DNA of 43,470 nt from Porticoccus sp. W117. GTDB taxonomy: Bacteria; Pseudomonadota; Gammaproteobacteria; Pseudomonadales; Porticoccaceae. Below are positions 1 through 8,060 of this stretch, one piece after another (position 1 is the first letter of the stretch; every line of letters starts with the position of its first letter). The stretch is from contig NZ_JATAAF010000024.1 of NCBI RefSeq assembly GCF_030341905.1, positions 1-43,470 of the forward strand. Direction: 5' to 3'. A program made the translations under genes and the position numbers. The notes beneath the pieces are model-generated. The model had not been told where the DNA came from, ran no database searches, and worked only from the letters and a program-made list of their open reading frames with translations.

Positions 1-74
1 TGGTCGGCAGGAACTAGCTCGTCAATGCTGACGAACTCCATAGTGGACTGGGTTTGGGGGCGGTCTTTTAACAT
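1..74 (-). CDS. IS1182-like transposase, N-terminal fragment (cut by window edge)
   Basis: Twenty-four codons read leftwards from an ATG at 72-74 and run off the window. The peptide contains MEFVSIDELVPAD, which resembles the conserved start of IS1182-type DDE transposases (a hydrophobic-acidic FVSID motif followed by LVP-D). A perfect TATAAT box lies at 80-85 on the minus strand, just upstream, so the -10 and the start codon are very close. The matching C-terminal part of such a transposase lies at the other end of the window in the same orientation. Only the N-terminus is visible, so the family call rests on recognition of this short motif together with the right-end fragment. Confidence 0.72.
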   Translation of the reverse strand, partial: MLKDRPQTQSTMEFVSIDELVPAD

Positions 75-127
75 GCCCCATTATAAAAAGTCCCCGCACG
101 AGGGCGAGGACTTTGTCAGCAGTCTGA
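75..127 (-). mobile_element. Right (tnp 5') end of the IS1182-like element, with terminal inverted repeat
   Basis: Read outward on the minus strand, the sequence from 127 begins TCAGACTGCTGACAAA and then enters a hairpin (arms around 109-115 and 86-94) before the transposase start. The end of the IS copy at 43129-43144 begins TCAGATCGCTGACAAA. The shared TCAGANNGCTGACAAA is taken as the terminal inverted repeat, which puts the element boundary at about 127/128. The boundary is inferred from comparing only these two ends. Confidence 0.6.
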
Positions 128-150
128 GGGCAGCTTTTGCTGCCCTTTTT
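128..150. terminator. Hairpin abutting the IS end; bidirectional-type terminator
   Basis: A perfect 7-bp stem (GGGCAGC, loop TTTT, GCTGCCC) is followed on the plus strand by TTTTT at 146-150. On the minus strand it lies 18 bp beyond the glsB-like stop codon, but there its expected T-tract is replaced by the IS end. Confidence 0.7.
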
Positions 151-167
151 GCTTTCTGAATAAACGG

Positions 168-419
168 CTACTTCTTAATCACTTTATTGTAAATAAACAG
201 CAACAACAGTGCGCCAATCACAGCGGTAATCAAACCGCCAAAACTGAACTCACCTACGGCGCCCATGCCGAACAATGAACCCACCCAGCCGCCGACAAAG
301 GCGCCAGCAATGCCGAGTAAGGTGGTCATAATAAAACCGCCACCGTCCTTGCCAGGCATGATCCATTTGGCCAGTATGCCCGCCAAAAGTCCCAGTACAA
401 TCCACGAAAGAATTCCCAT
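168..419 (-). CDS. GlsB/YeaQ/YmgE family small membrane protein
   Basis: This 83-residue, very hydrophobic protein has about three membrane segments (roughly 2-20, 28-50 and 58-78). It has the glycine-rich pattern of the transglycosylase-associated/GlsB family, with an early LGLLAGILAKWIMPG, a central GIAGAFVGGWVG and a C-terminal lysine-rich tail. Members are inner-membrane proteins induced by general or envelope stress; no enzymatic activity is established despite the family name. A strong AGGAGA ribosome site lies about 7 nt before the ATG. It lies 35 bp downstream of mscS on the same strand, so co-transcription with the osmotic channel gene is likely. Length is normal for the family. Confidence 0.88.
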   Translation of the reverse strand: MGILSWIVLGLLAGILAKWIMPGKDGGGFIMTTLLGIAGAFVGGWVGSLFGMGAVGEFSFGGLITAVIGALLLLFIYNKVIKK

Positions 420-454
420 TTGAAATCTCCTGATTGATGGTTGAAAACTGATCT

Positions 455-1279
455 TTAGTCAGCGCCGTTAGCTGCCACAGTGTGCATATGCACATCCTGT
501 TGTGGGAACGGGATAGAGATGCCTTCGGCGTCGAAGCGTTTCTTAACCTGCTCGTGAACGTCGTTGTACACACCCCAGTAATCCGCAGTACCCACCCAGG
601 GGCGCACGTTGAAGTTGACGCTGCTGTCAGCCAGTTCGGCTACCGCAACCGCTGGGGCCGGATCGGCCAGTACGCGATCATCTGCCTCAAGAATGGCTTT
701 GATGATATTGCGCGCCTTGTCGATGTCGTCGCCGTAGCCAATGCCAAATACCATGTCTACACGGCGGGTATCGTGGGCGGAATAATTGACGATATTGCCG
801 CCCATGGCCGCAGAGTTAGGCACGATCACTTTTTTATTGTCGGGAGTAGCCAGTTCAGTGGTGAAAATCGTGATTTCTTTTACTGAGCCAGAGGTACCGG
901 CCAGTTCCACAAAATCGCCAATTCGGAATGGCTTGAAAATCAGAATCAGCACACCGGACGCGAAGTTCGACAGGGAGCCCTGTAGCGCCAAACCAACCGC
1001 CAAACCGGCGGCACCGAGAATGGCCACAAAGGAGGTAGCAGCAACGCCCACTTTCGACAGTGCAGCGATCACCACAAAGGCAACAATGCCGTAGTAGCAA
1101 AGGCTGGAAACAAACCCGGCAACCGCTGGGTCTACGTTTTTCTTGCCCATTACATTGCGTATGCCGCCGCGAATTTTCTTCGCCACCCACATACCAATAA
1201 ACAAAATGACCAGTGCAGCCACCAGCTTGGGTGCCCACTCGATGGACATATTGGTTGCAGTTTCGATCAGTTCTTCCAC
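455..1279 (-). CDS. mscS: Small-conductance mechanosensitive channel MscS
   Basis: The 274-residue protein matches MscS in length (E. coli 286) and layout. It has three N-terminal transmembrane helices (about 15-40, 58-80, 83-110), a pore helix with the glycine/alanine-rich GAAGLAVGLALQG stretch, the signature FKPFRIGDFVEL around 115-126, and a cytoplasmic beta and alpha/beta vestibule. MscS opens under membrane tension to release solutes after hypo-osmotic shock. Translation starts at a GTG with AGGGG about 7 nt upstream. The gene is between parC and the GlsB-like gene on the same strand. A hairpin after parC (1397-1415) suggests it has its own promoter in 1280-1396. Confidence 0.93.
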   Translation of the reverse strand: MEELIETATNMSIEWAPKLVAALVILFIGMWVAKKIRGGIRNVMGKKNVDPAVAGFVSSLCYYGIVAFVVIAALSKVGVAATSFVAILGAAGLAVGLALQGSLSNFASGVLILIFKPFRIGDFVELAGTSGSVKEITIFTTELATPDNKKVIVPNSAAMGGNIVNYSAHDTRRVDMVFGIGYGDDIDKARNIIKAILEADDRVLADPAPAVAVAELADSSVNFNVRPWVGTADYWGVYNDVHEQVKKRFDAEGISIPFPQQDVHMHTVAANGAD

Positions 1280-1396
1280 GATATTCCCCTTTTATTGTTG
1301 ATAGCTTGCCTGAAAATATAGGCTGTTTTTAATGGTCAGGCACAAAATGACAGTCTAAATAAGAACACTACGCCTTTAAGATCAGTGAAAAGTACC

Positions 1397-1415
1397 AAAC
1401 CCTGTAACAGGGTTT
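1397..1415 (-). terminator. Hairpin after parC, probable terminator
   Basis: AAACCCTGT and ACAGGGTTT form a perfect 9-bp stem 20 bp past the parC stop codon. On the minus strand it is followed by GG then TACTTTT, a poor T-tract, so termination may be incomplete. Confidence 0.5.
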
Positions 1416-1435
1416 TGACATTCAATCACTCTTTG

Positions 1436-3688
1436 TCAATCCACCACCTCAACTGAGTCCACTTTTTGAAAGCCCCTTGGCAATTTATGCCCACGGCGAC
1501 CGCGCTCGCCCACATAGTGTTCCAGATCGCTGCGCTTGAGGCCAATATGGCGTTTGCCGGAATAAACTTTCAGGGTTTGCGAATCGTTTAAAGTAACCAA
1601 CGCCACCATAAACTCTTCCCGATTCTGCACCCTTGCAGTGGGGATGCTGAGAATTTTGTTACCCTTGCCTCGCGCCAGTTCCGGCAGCTCTTTGACTGGG
1701 AAAGCCAGCATACGGCCTTCGTTACTGATGGCCACAAGCAGATCATTTTCCGGGTCGTCCACCAATTTGGGCGCCATCACCCGCCCGCCTTTGGGCACTG
1801 ACAGGGATACTTTTCCTGCTTTATTTTTGGTGTACAGCTCACCGAGGCGGCCAATAAAACCGTAACCGGCATCGGTACACATCAGGATAGCCTGCTTATC
1901 GTCACCCATCATCGCGCCCTCAAACGTCGCACCAGACGGCGCGTTGAGGCGGCCAGTGACAGGCTCCCCCTGCCCTCGCGCCGACGGCAGAGTGTGGGCG
2001 GCCAAGGCGTAACTGCGACCGGTGGAATCCAGCAGAATCACATTCTGGTTGCTGCGCCCTTTCGCGGAAAGAGCGTAATCGTCGCCAGATTTGTAGTTAA
2101 GCGCCGCCGGGTCAATCTCGTGGCCCTTGGCAGCGCGAATCCAGCCCATTTTTGAAATCACCACCGTCACCGGGTCGGAACTGAGCAGGTCAGTTTCCGA
2201 GAAGGCTTTGGCTTCATCCCGTTGCATTAATGGCGATTTACGCTCGTCGCCAAATTCCTCCATGGCCGCCAGCAGTTCTTTTTTGACCAGGGTTTTCAGG
2301 CGCGCTGCAGAACCGAGGATCAATTCCAGCTGCTCTTTTTCTTTTTGCAGCTCTTCCTGCTCGGCGCGGATTTTCATTTCTTCCAGGCGCGCCAGCTGAC
2401 GCAGCTTGGTATCGAGAATGTAGTCCGCTTGCACCTCGGTTAGGTTAAAGCGCTTCATCAGCACTTGTTTCGGCTCATCCTCGGTGCGAATAATATGAAT
2501 CACTTCGTCGATATTGAGGAAGGCGACCAGCAAACCATCCAACAGGTGCAGGCGCTTGTTGACCTTTTCCAGCCGATATTCGAGACGGCGGCGGGTGGTG
2601 TCGGTACGGAATTTCAGCCACTCCGCGAGAATACGATTGAGCGGTTTGACCCCCGGTTTGCCATCGATACCGATCATATTCAGGTTGATGCGGTAGTTGC
2701 GCTCCAGGTCCGTGGAGGCAAACAGGTGGCTCATCATCTGTTCCAGATCCACGCGGTTGGAACGGGGCACAATCACCAGTCGAGTGGGATTTTCATGGTC
2801 GGACTCGTCCCGCAAATCCGCCACCATGGGCAGCTTTTTGGCTTGCATCTGGCTGGCAATTTGCTCCAGCACTTTGGAACCAGACGCCTGATGCGGCAGT
2901 GCAGTCACCACCACATCACCGTCTTCCTTGTGCCATACCGCGCGCATTTTTAGCGAGCCGCGACCGGTTTCGTAGACCTTTTGAATTTCGACCTGCGGGG
3001 TAATGATTTCCGCGTGAGTGGGGAAGTCCGGCGCCGGCACAAACTGACACAGGTCTTCCACGGTGGCCTTGGGGTTTTCCAGCAAATGTACCGTGGCTTT
3101 GACCACTTCATTCAAATTGTGCGGCGGAATATCCGTGGCCATACCCACCGCAATACCGGTGGTGCCATTGAGCAACACATTAGGAACTCGCGCGGGCAAT
3201 ACTTCCGGCTCGTCCAATGTGCCGTCGAAATTCGGCTGCCAATTCACTGTGCCCTGGCCCAGCTCCGACAGCAGCGCCTCGGAATATTTAGTGAGCTTGG
3301 ATTCCGTATAACGCATAGCGGCGAACGACTTGGGATCGTCCGGCGAACCCCAGTTACCCTGGCCATCCACCAGCGGATAGCGATAGCTGAACGGTTGCGC
3401 CATCAGCACCATAGCCTCGTAGGCGGCGCTGTCTCCATGTGGGTGGAATTTGCCGATCACATCCCCCACGGTGCGCGCGGACTTCTTGTATTTGGCGCTG
3501 GCCTTTAAGCCCAGCTCACTCATGGCGTAAACGATGCGCCGCTGCACCGGCTTGAGACCGTCGCCAATATGAGGCAACGCCCGGTCGAGAATCACGTACA
3601 TGGAATAGTCCAGGTACGCCTTCTCCGCGTAGGTGCTGAGGGAGGCTTTTTCGATGCCGTCGTCGTCGATTTTTACGTAGTCAGTCAT
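1436..3688 (-). CDS. parC: DNA topoisomerase IV subunit A
   Basis: ParC is the DNA breakage-reunion subunit of topoisomerase IV, which decatenates daughter chromosomes. The sequence shows [19 protein letters not shown] near the N-terminus, [10 protein letters not shown], the catalytic tyrosine in AAMRYTESK (Tyr127 from the chosen start), the DxxxHxxPTR-type core and a C-terminal DNA-wrapping beta-pinwheel. The quinolone-determining residues are the ordinary Ser87 and Glu91 in [10 protein letters not shown] chose the ATG at 3686-3688 (750 residues) over one 24 nt upstream, because [11 protein letters not shown] aligns with known ParC starts and the upstream ATG has no ribosome site. parE lies immediately upstream on the same strand, separated by an inverted repeat pair. 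Confidence 0.96.
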   Translation of the reverse strand: MTDYVKIDDDGIEKASLSTYAEKAYLDYSMYVILDRALPHIGDGLKPVQRRIVYAMSELGLKASAKYKKSARTVGDVIGKFHPHGDSAAYEAMVLMAQPFSYRYPLVDGQGNWGSPDDPKSFAAMRYTESKLTKYSEALLSELGQGTVNWQPNFDGTLDEPEVLPARVPNVLLNGTTGIAVGMATDIPPHNLNEVVKATVHLLENPKATVEDLCQFVPAPDFPTHAEIITPQVEIQKVYETGRGSLKMRAVWHKEDGDVVVTALPHQASGSKVLEQIASQMQAKKLPMVADLRDESDHENPTRLVIVPRSNRVDLEQMMSHLFASTDLERNYRINLNMIGIDGKPGVKPLNRILAEWLKFRTDTTRRRLEYRLEKVNKRLHLLDGLLVAFLNIDEVIHIIRTEDEPKQVLMKRFNLTEVQADYILDTKLRQLARLEEMKIRAEQEELQKEKEQLELILGSAARLKTLVKKELLAAMEEFGDERKSPLMQRDEAKAFSETDLLSSDPVTVVISKMGWIRAAKGHEIDPAALNYKSGDDYALSAKGRSNQNVILLDSTGRSYALAAHTLPSARGQGEPVTGRLNAPSGATFEGAMMGDDKQAILMCTDAGYGFIGRLGELYTKNKAGKVSLSVPKGGRVMAPKLVDDPENDLLVAISNEGRMLAFPVKELPELARGKGNKILSIPTARVQNREEFMVALVTLNDSQTLKVYSGKRHIGLKRSDLEHYVGERGRRGHKLPRGFQKVDSVEVVD

Positions 3689-3751
3689 AATTTTTTGTCG
3701 CTTCGCTGTCATTCTGAGCGAAATAAAAGTAGTGCCTACAAATACACTACC

Positions 3752-3843
3752 GTCATTCCCGCGCAGGCGGGAATCCAGATACCACCTTTTTTCAATTCTG
3801 TAGTGCCATAGCCGACATGGATCCCCGCCTTCGCGGGGATGAC
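3752..3843. repeat. Inverted pair of REP-like palindromes (TCATTCCCGC type)
   Basis: One palindrome at 3752-3778 has arms TCCCGC/GCGGGA, and its inverted relative at 3818-3843 has CCCCGC/GCGGGG. Both have the GTCAT...ATCCA flanks seen in REP-like sequences of many Proteobacteria. The pair fills the parE-parC gap and looks like a BIME. Confidence 0.8.
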
Positions 3844-3855
3844 GGCACTAAGCCT

Positions 3856-5739
3856 TTACACTTCCGCCAGATCGCCCTTGCTCTCCAACCACGTCTTACG
3901 GTCAGCAGCGCGCTTTTTCGCCAGCAGCATATCCATGATGGAATTGGTGTCATCGCCGGGTTCGATGGTGAGCTGCACCAGGCGGCGGGTATCCGGATCC
4001 ATGGTGGTTTCACGCAATTGCAGCGGGTTCATTTCGCCCAGGCCTTTAAAACGCTGTACGTTCACTTTGCCGCGCTTACCCTCCGCAGCGATACGGTCGA
4101 GCACACCCTGTTTTTCGTACTCATCCAGGGCGTAGTACACCTCTTTGCCGATATCGATGCGATACAAAGGTGGCATGGCCACGTACACGTGCCCAGCCTG
4201 CACCATATGACGGAAGTGGCGCACAAATAAGGCACAAATCAGAGTGGCAATATGCAGGCCGTCGGAGTCGGCATCCGCCAGAATACAAATTTTGTGGTAG
4301 CGCAGGCCGGAGAGGTCATCACTGGCCGGGTCGATGCCCAGAGCCACGGCAATATCGTGTACTTCCTGGCTGGCCAAAATTTCCTGAGAGTCCACTTCCC
4401 AAGTGTTGAGAATCTTGCCCCGCAAAGGCAGGATCGCCTGGGTTTCGCGGTTGCGAGCCTGCTTGGCGGAGCCACCGGCAGAATCCCCCTCCACCAGAAA
4501 CAGCTCACCAAAACTGGGATCGTCCCCGGAACAATCTGCCAACTTACCCGGCAACGCTGGCCCTTGGGTAACTTTCTTGCGCGCCACTTTTTTGCTGGCA
4601 CGCATACGCTTTTGGGCATTGCTGATACACAGGTCAGCAAGTTTTTCCGCCTCTTCCGTGTGCTGATTTAGCCACAGGCTAAAAGCGTCTTTGACCACGC
4701 CGGAAACAAATGCTGCCGCCTCCCGTGACGACAAGCGCTCTTTGGTCTGACCGGAGAACTGCGGGTCTGCCAGCTTGGAGGACAGCACGTAACAGCAGCG
4801 ATCCCAGATATCATCCGGGGTCAGTTTCACACCCCTCGGCAGCAAATTTCGGAATTCACAGAACTCGCGCATGGCTTCCAATAAGCCGCTGCGTAAGCCG
4901 TTAACATGAGTGCCACCCTGAGCGGTGGGAATCAGGTTAACGTAGCTTTCCTGGGTGAGTTCGCCACCTTCCGGCAACCACTGCACTGCCCAGTCCACTG
5001 CTTCTGTTTCCGCACTAAAGGTGCCCAAAAACGGTTCCGTGGGCAGTACGTCCCAACCATGAGTGGCACTGATCAGATAATCGCTGAGGCCATCTTCATA
5101 ACACCATTCTTCGGTGTCACCACTGGCCTCTTCTTTAAAGGTAACCGTGAGCCCGGCACACAGCACTGCCTTGGCGCGCAATACGTGCTTGAGGCGGCGC
5201 ACGGAGTATTTGGTGGAGTCGAAGTATTGCGGGTCGGCCAAAAACCGTACCGTGGTGCCGGTATTGCGCTTGCCGCAGCTGTCGATCACTTCCAGGTCGT
5301 TGTATTTGTCGCCGTTGGCAAAGGCAATCTGGTGCACCTTACCGTCCCGGCGAATGGTCACTTCCAATTTCAGGGACAGGGCGTTAACTACCGACACCCC
5401 AACCCCGTGAAGACCGCCGGAAAACTGGTAGTTTTTGTTGGAAAACTTGCCGCCAGCGTGGAGGGTGGAGAGGATCACTTCCACACCGGGCTTACCCTGC
5501 TCCGGGTGAATATCCACTGGCATACCACGGCCATCGTCAGTCACTGACAGGGAGCCATCTTTGTGCAACACCACATCCAGCTTGCGGGCGTGCCCGGCCA
5601 AGGCTTCATCCACAGAGTTGTCAATGACTTCCTGGGCCAAGTGGTTGGGGCGAGCGGTATCGGTGTACATGCCCGGGCGTTTCTTTACCGGGTCGAGGCC
5701 GGTAAGGACTTCAATATCTTCGGCGGTGTAGTTGGTCAT
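3856..5739 (-). CDS. parE: DNA topoisomerase IV subunit B
   Basis: ParE supplies the ATPase of topoisomerase IV. The 627-residue protein has a GHKL ATPase domain (about 1-210: EVIDNSVDEALAG, DDGRGMPV, GGLHGVGVSVVNALS), a transducer domain and a C-terminal TOPRIM region. In the latter, Glu417 lies in LVEGDSAGGSAKQ and the metal-binding aspartates 489 and 491 in LADADSDGLH. DADSDGLH rather than the GyrB form DADVDGSH, the short length and the adjacent parC identify ParE rather than GyrB. No strong ribosome site precedes the ATG. The upstream neighbours yqiA, cpdA and yqiB reproduce the enterobacterial parE cluster. Confidence 0.96.
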   Translation of the reverse strand: MTNYTAEDIEVLTGLDPVKKRPGMYTDTARPNHLAQEVIDNSVDEALAGHARKLDVVLHKDGSLSVTDDGRGMPVDIHPEQGKPGVEVILSTLHAGGKFSNKNYQFSGGLHGVGVSVVNALSLKLEVTIRRDGKVHQIAFANGDKYNDLEVIDSCGKRNTGTTVRFLADPQYFDSTKYSVRRLKHVLRAKAVLCAGLTVTFKEEASGDTEEWCYEDGLSDYLISATHGWDVLPTEPFLGTFSAETEAVDWAVQWLPEGGELTQESYVNLIPTAQGGTHVNGLRSGLLEAMREFCEFRNLLPRGVKLTPDDIWDRCCYVLSSKLADPQFSGQTKERLSSREAAAFVSGVVKDAFSLWLNQHTEEAEKLADLCISNAQKRMRASKKVARKKVTQGPALPGKLADCSGDDPSFGELFLVEGDSAGGSAKQARNRETQAILPLRGKILNTWEVDSQEILASQEVHDIAVALGIDPASDDLSGLRYHKICILADADSDGLHIATLICALFVRHFRHMVQAGHVYVAMPPLYRIDIGKEVYYALDEYEKQGVLDRIAAEGKRGKVNVQRFKGLGEMNPLQLRETTMDPDTRRLVQLTIEPGDDTNSIMDMLLAKKRAADRKTWLESKGDLAEV

Positions 5740-5755
5740 TCGCTGTGTTCTTATG

Positions 5756-5841
5756 GTTTGACGTTGGATGTTCGACGTTTGACGAAAAGTCGTATCTGGA
5801 TCGAGCGTAACTCGTCCAACGTCTAACGTCGAACATCAAAC
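5756..5841. repeat. Imperfect inverted repeat between yqiA and parE (GACGTT family)
   Basis: The left arm at 5756-5784 (starting GTTTGACGTTGGATGTTCG) pairs imperfectly with the right arm at 5814-5841 (ending GTCGAACATCAAAC), with about 29 nt between. Both arms are built from ACGTT/AACGT units. The right arm overlaps the end of yqiA and contains its stop codon. Confidence 0.75.
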
Positions 5842-6398
5842 AAAAATTGGTAAATTTCCGGCAGAAACCGCTCATAGCCTTGAAAGCCGTGATCGCCACC
5901 TTGCTCTATGGTGAGTTTACAGGCAGCGTACTTTTCTTCCGCATCGCGATAATCCAACACTTCGTCCTCGGTCTGCAAGAGCGCCCACAAATTTTCTGGG
6001 CGCTGCAGAGTTTCCACGTCAAACTGGCGGTACTGCTCTACATGGTGATGCTCCATCACCCAGGTTTCGCCGGTGTGGTAGTTGGCGTTTTCGCCAACGT
6101 ATTCGTGCATACCCCGCCAGGGGCGCACAGCGGGGTTAATAATAGTCGCACGCAAAGCGTATTTTTCAGCAAGGTAAGTGGCAAAGAAGCCGCCCATGGA
6201 GCTGCCTGCCAGTGCCGGAGGTACATCGCACTGGACAATAATATCTTCCAGCTGAGCAATGGCCCGCTCTGGGTAGTTATGAAGCTGTGGGCAGTGGAAC
6301 TCTACTTCGGGGTGGTGCTCTTTCAGCCAGAGACGGGTAGCTTCAGATTTAAAAGATAACGGTGAGCTGTTAAAACCGTGCAGATAAAGTAGGAGCAT
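5823..6398 (-). CDS. yqiA: YqiA-like alpha/beta-hydrolase (esterase)
   Basis: The 191-residue protein begins MLLLYLHGFNSSP, the family's characteristic oxyanion-side strand and loop. It carries the nucleophile elbow GSSMGG with Ser67, an acid residue in TEDEVLDY and a catalytic histidine in GGDHGFQGYERF. YqiA proteins are small cytoplasmic esterases active on short acyl esters in vitro; the physiological substrate is unknown. The gene lies between cpdA and parE, as in E. coli. Two oddities are visible. The last residues FDVRR and the stop are encoded by an interspersed repeat. The start codon directly follows a terminator-like hairpin that contains the only AGG upstream. Confidence 0.9.
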   Translation of the reverse strand: MLLLYLHGFNSSPLSFKSEATRLWLKEHHPEVEFHCPQLHNYPERAIAQLEDIIVQCDVPPALAGSSMGGFFATYLAEKYALRATIINPAVRPWRGMHEYVGENANYHTGETWVMEHHHVEQYRQFDVETLQRPENLWALLQTEDEVLDYRDAEEKYAACKLTIEQGGDHGFQGYERFLPEIYQFLFDVRR

Positions 6399-6426
6399 GA
6401 AAAATCGGTACCTGAAAGATACCGAT
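6399..6426 (-). terminator. Intrinsic terminator/attenuator-like hairpin at the yqiA start
   Basis: On the minus strand, ATCGGTA and TACCGAT form a 7-bp stem (6404-6426) followed by TTTTC and then directly the ATG of yqiA. It could end cpdA transcripts, or hide the yqiA ribosome site, since the only AGG lies inside the hairpin. Confidence 0.65.
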
Positions 6427-6459
6427 TATAACGATGTGCTGCTGGCTAACAAGGAGTGA

Positions 6460-7278
6460 TCAGTAGCCAACACAACGCCGGTCAAGGCTGTCCATGGCGG
6501 GCAATTCAACCACACCGGTATCGATGGTACCGTCGTCATTGAAGTCGATCCAGCGAAAGCCCGGCCCTTGATCACCAAAGGCAAACTCGTCGCTGTTAGC
6601 GGCAAACTGGAAGCAGGTAGACGGTGTGGTGTACACCGTGATGCGATAGCGCTTGACCGCAGTTGGCTGGTGAACATGGCCGCCAAACACGGCTTTGATG
6701 TTGGAGCACTCCGCCAACTGCTCAAGGATGGCATCGCCATCGGAAACTTTTTGCTTGTCCAGCCAGGCACAGTTCACATCCACCAGCGGGTGGTGCATAA
6801 ATACTGCCACCGGGCCGTTGTGTTTTTCGGCAGCAGCCAGTGCGGACTGCAATTGCCGCTCACCAATATGGCCACCCACTTTTCCGGGTTGGCGACTGTC
6901 GAGCATCAATAACAACCAGTTGCCCACTGTCACTTCGAAGCGAAACGGGGTGTTGAGGGTAGCGGCCATGGTTTCCAGGTCGTCGTGATTGCCGGGCAGC
7001 CAATAGTAGGGAACAGCTTCTGCTGACAGTTTTTTATCAAACAGTTCGTAGGCAGGCAGCGCACCATCACCGGCAATATCACCGGTCACAACAAAGGCAT
7101 CTGCCATCTCCCGACAACGCTCCAAGACCGCATTGAGGCTGTCGCAGGTATTGATACCCGCCAACTGGTAGTCCGCCGACGGCCCCAGGTGGGGGTCGGT
7201 GAGTTGAACCACTCGTACCCGCTGTTGGCAAGTTGGTTGGCAGGCTTGTTTGTTAATGGTTTTCACCGTTGCTGTCAT
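6460..7278 (-). CDS. cpdA: 3',5'-cyclic-AMP phosphodiesterase CpdA
   Basis: This is a calcineurin-like metallophosphoesterase of 272 residues (E. coli CpdA 275). The binuclear metal-site motifs occur in order: LTDPHLG, GDIAGDG, GNHDD, FMHHP and GGHVHQP. CpdA hydrolyses cAMP to AMP in the cytoplasm and so sets the level seen by CRP. The placement between yqiB and yqiA is the conserved gammaproteobacterial arrangement and supports CpdA over other class III phosphodiesterases. An AGGG ribosome site precedes the ATG. Spacing of about 60 bp on each side is compatible with one operon, but the hairpin downstream may reduce read-through into yqiA and parE. Confidence 0.92.
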   Translation of the reverse strand: MTATVKTINKQACQPTCQQRVRVVQLTDPHLGPSADYQLAGINTCDSLNAVLERCREMADAFVVTGDIAGDGALPAYELFDKKLSAEAVPYYWLPGNHDDLETMAATLNTPFRFEVTVGNWLLLMLDSRQPGKVGGHIGERQLQSALAAAEKHNGPVAVFMHHPLVDVNCAWLDKQKVSDGDAILEQLAECSNIKAVFGGHVHQPTAVKRYRITVYTTPSTCFQFAANSDEFAFGDQGPGFRWIDFNDDGTIDTGVVELPAMDSLDRRCVGY

Positions 7279-7337
7279 GCCCTGTTAATCTCTGCCGATC
7301 GCCCTGTTCTTTAACAAGTGAGGGCTTATCCATAAGC

Positions 7338-7817
7338 TCAGCTGGATACGCGATCAAAACAGTTCCCCGTTTCATAGCCGTGTTGCAGGCAGTGCGCCAG
7401 CAAATCGGCCAGGAACTTGTTCCACTGAGCCTTTTCATCCTGCTGGTACATTTTCGGGTTGGGGTATTCAAAGCGTGGGCTCGGGCTTCTGTGGCCTTCG
7501 CAATCCAGCACTTCGGCAACCTTGGCATCGTGATAAAGGCGAACCTTTAACGCCGGTATTTGTAACCAGCCGATATCACTGCCCTGTTTCTGTTCCAGCT
7601 CCGTTTGTTTCAACGTCAGCAAGGTGGTGTAGGGGGTGCGCTCAAGTACTGTGATGGTGACCACACGATTCTGTCCATTGAGGACAAAAGTGCGCGAGGA
7701 TGCTGACTGGTACTCCGGAAACAGCTTGATAAACCGGAGATAGTTGGCATCGCAATCCGCCATGTACCGCCTCAGGTCTACCTTGTATCGAAATTTATCA
7801 ATAACAGCCACTGTCAC
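7338..7817 (-). CDS. yqiB: YqiB family protein (DUF1249)
   Basis: The roughly 159-residue protein contains family blocks resembling E. coli YqiB: RYKVDL...CDANYLRFIKLFP, ERTPYTTLLTLKQTE, ALKVRLYHDAKVAEVLDCEGHR and YPNPKMYQQDEKAQWNKFLADLL. The function of the family is unknown; it is cytoplasmic with no membrane segments. The start is uncertain. The first option is GTG at 7815-7817. GTG at 7809-7811 has a close AGGTGA. An ATG at 7761-7763 has a good GAGG, but using it would remove the conserved RYKVDL, so a GTG start is preferred. It heads the yqiB-cpdA-yqiA-parE cluster. The nudF gene that usually lies between yqiB and tolC is absent. Confidence 0.85.
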   Translation of the reverse strand: MTVAVIDKFRYKVDLRRYMADCDANYLRFIKLFPEYQSASSRTFVLNGQNRVVTITVLERTPYTTLLTLKQTELEQKQGSDIGWLQIPALKVRLYHDAKVAEVLDCEGHRSPSPRFEYPNPKMYQQDEKAQWNKFLADLLAHCLQHGYETGNCFDRVSS

Positions 7818-8060
7818 CTACCCAGAATGTTAACCAGTTGCCATTCGCAAAATGGAGTTGTGAAATGCTTCCAAAAAACCTCTACTTAGTGGATTTTTTA
7901 CGGTGTCGCCAAACCACTCTACCCATGGTATCGGCAGCTGTCTAGCGAGCCTGTAGCAACGGTTAACAAAACCTTACTCTGTGAACAGCCTCACAAGTGT
8001 ATCCGGAATGGCCGTTCTGATAGACTCGCGGCAACGCAAATGGACGCAAGGCATCCCCCG

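Noticed and set aside
3400-3460. Quinolone-resistance mutation in parC
   Set aside because: The determining region reads GDSAAYEAM with the ordinary Ser and Glu at the key positions.
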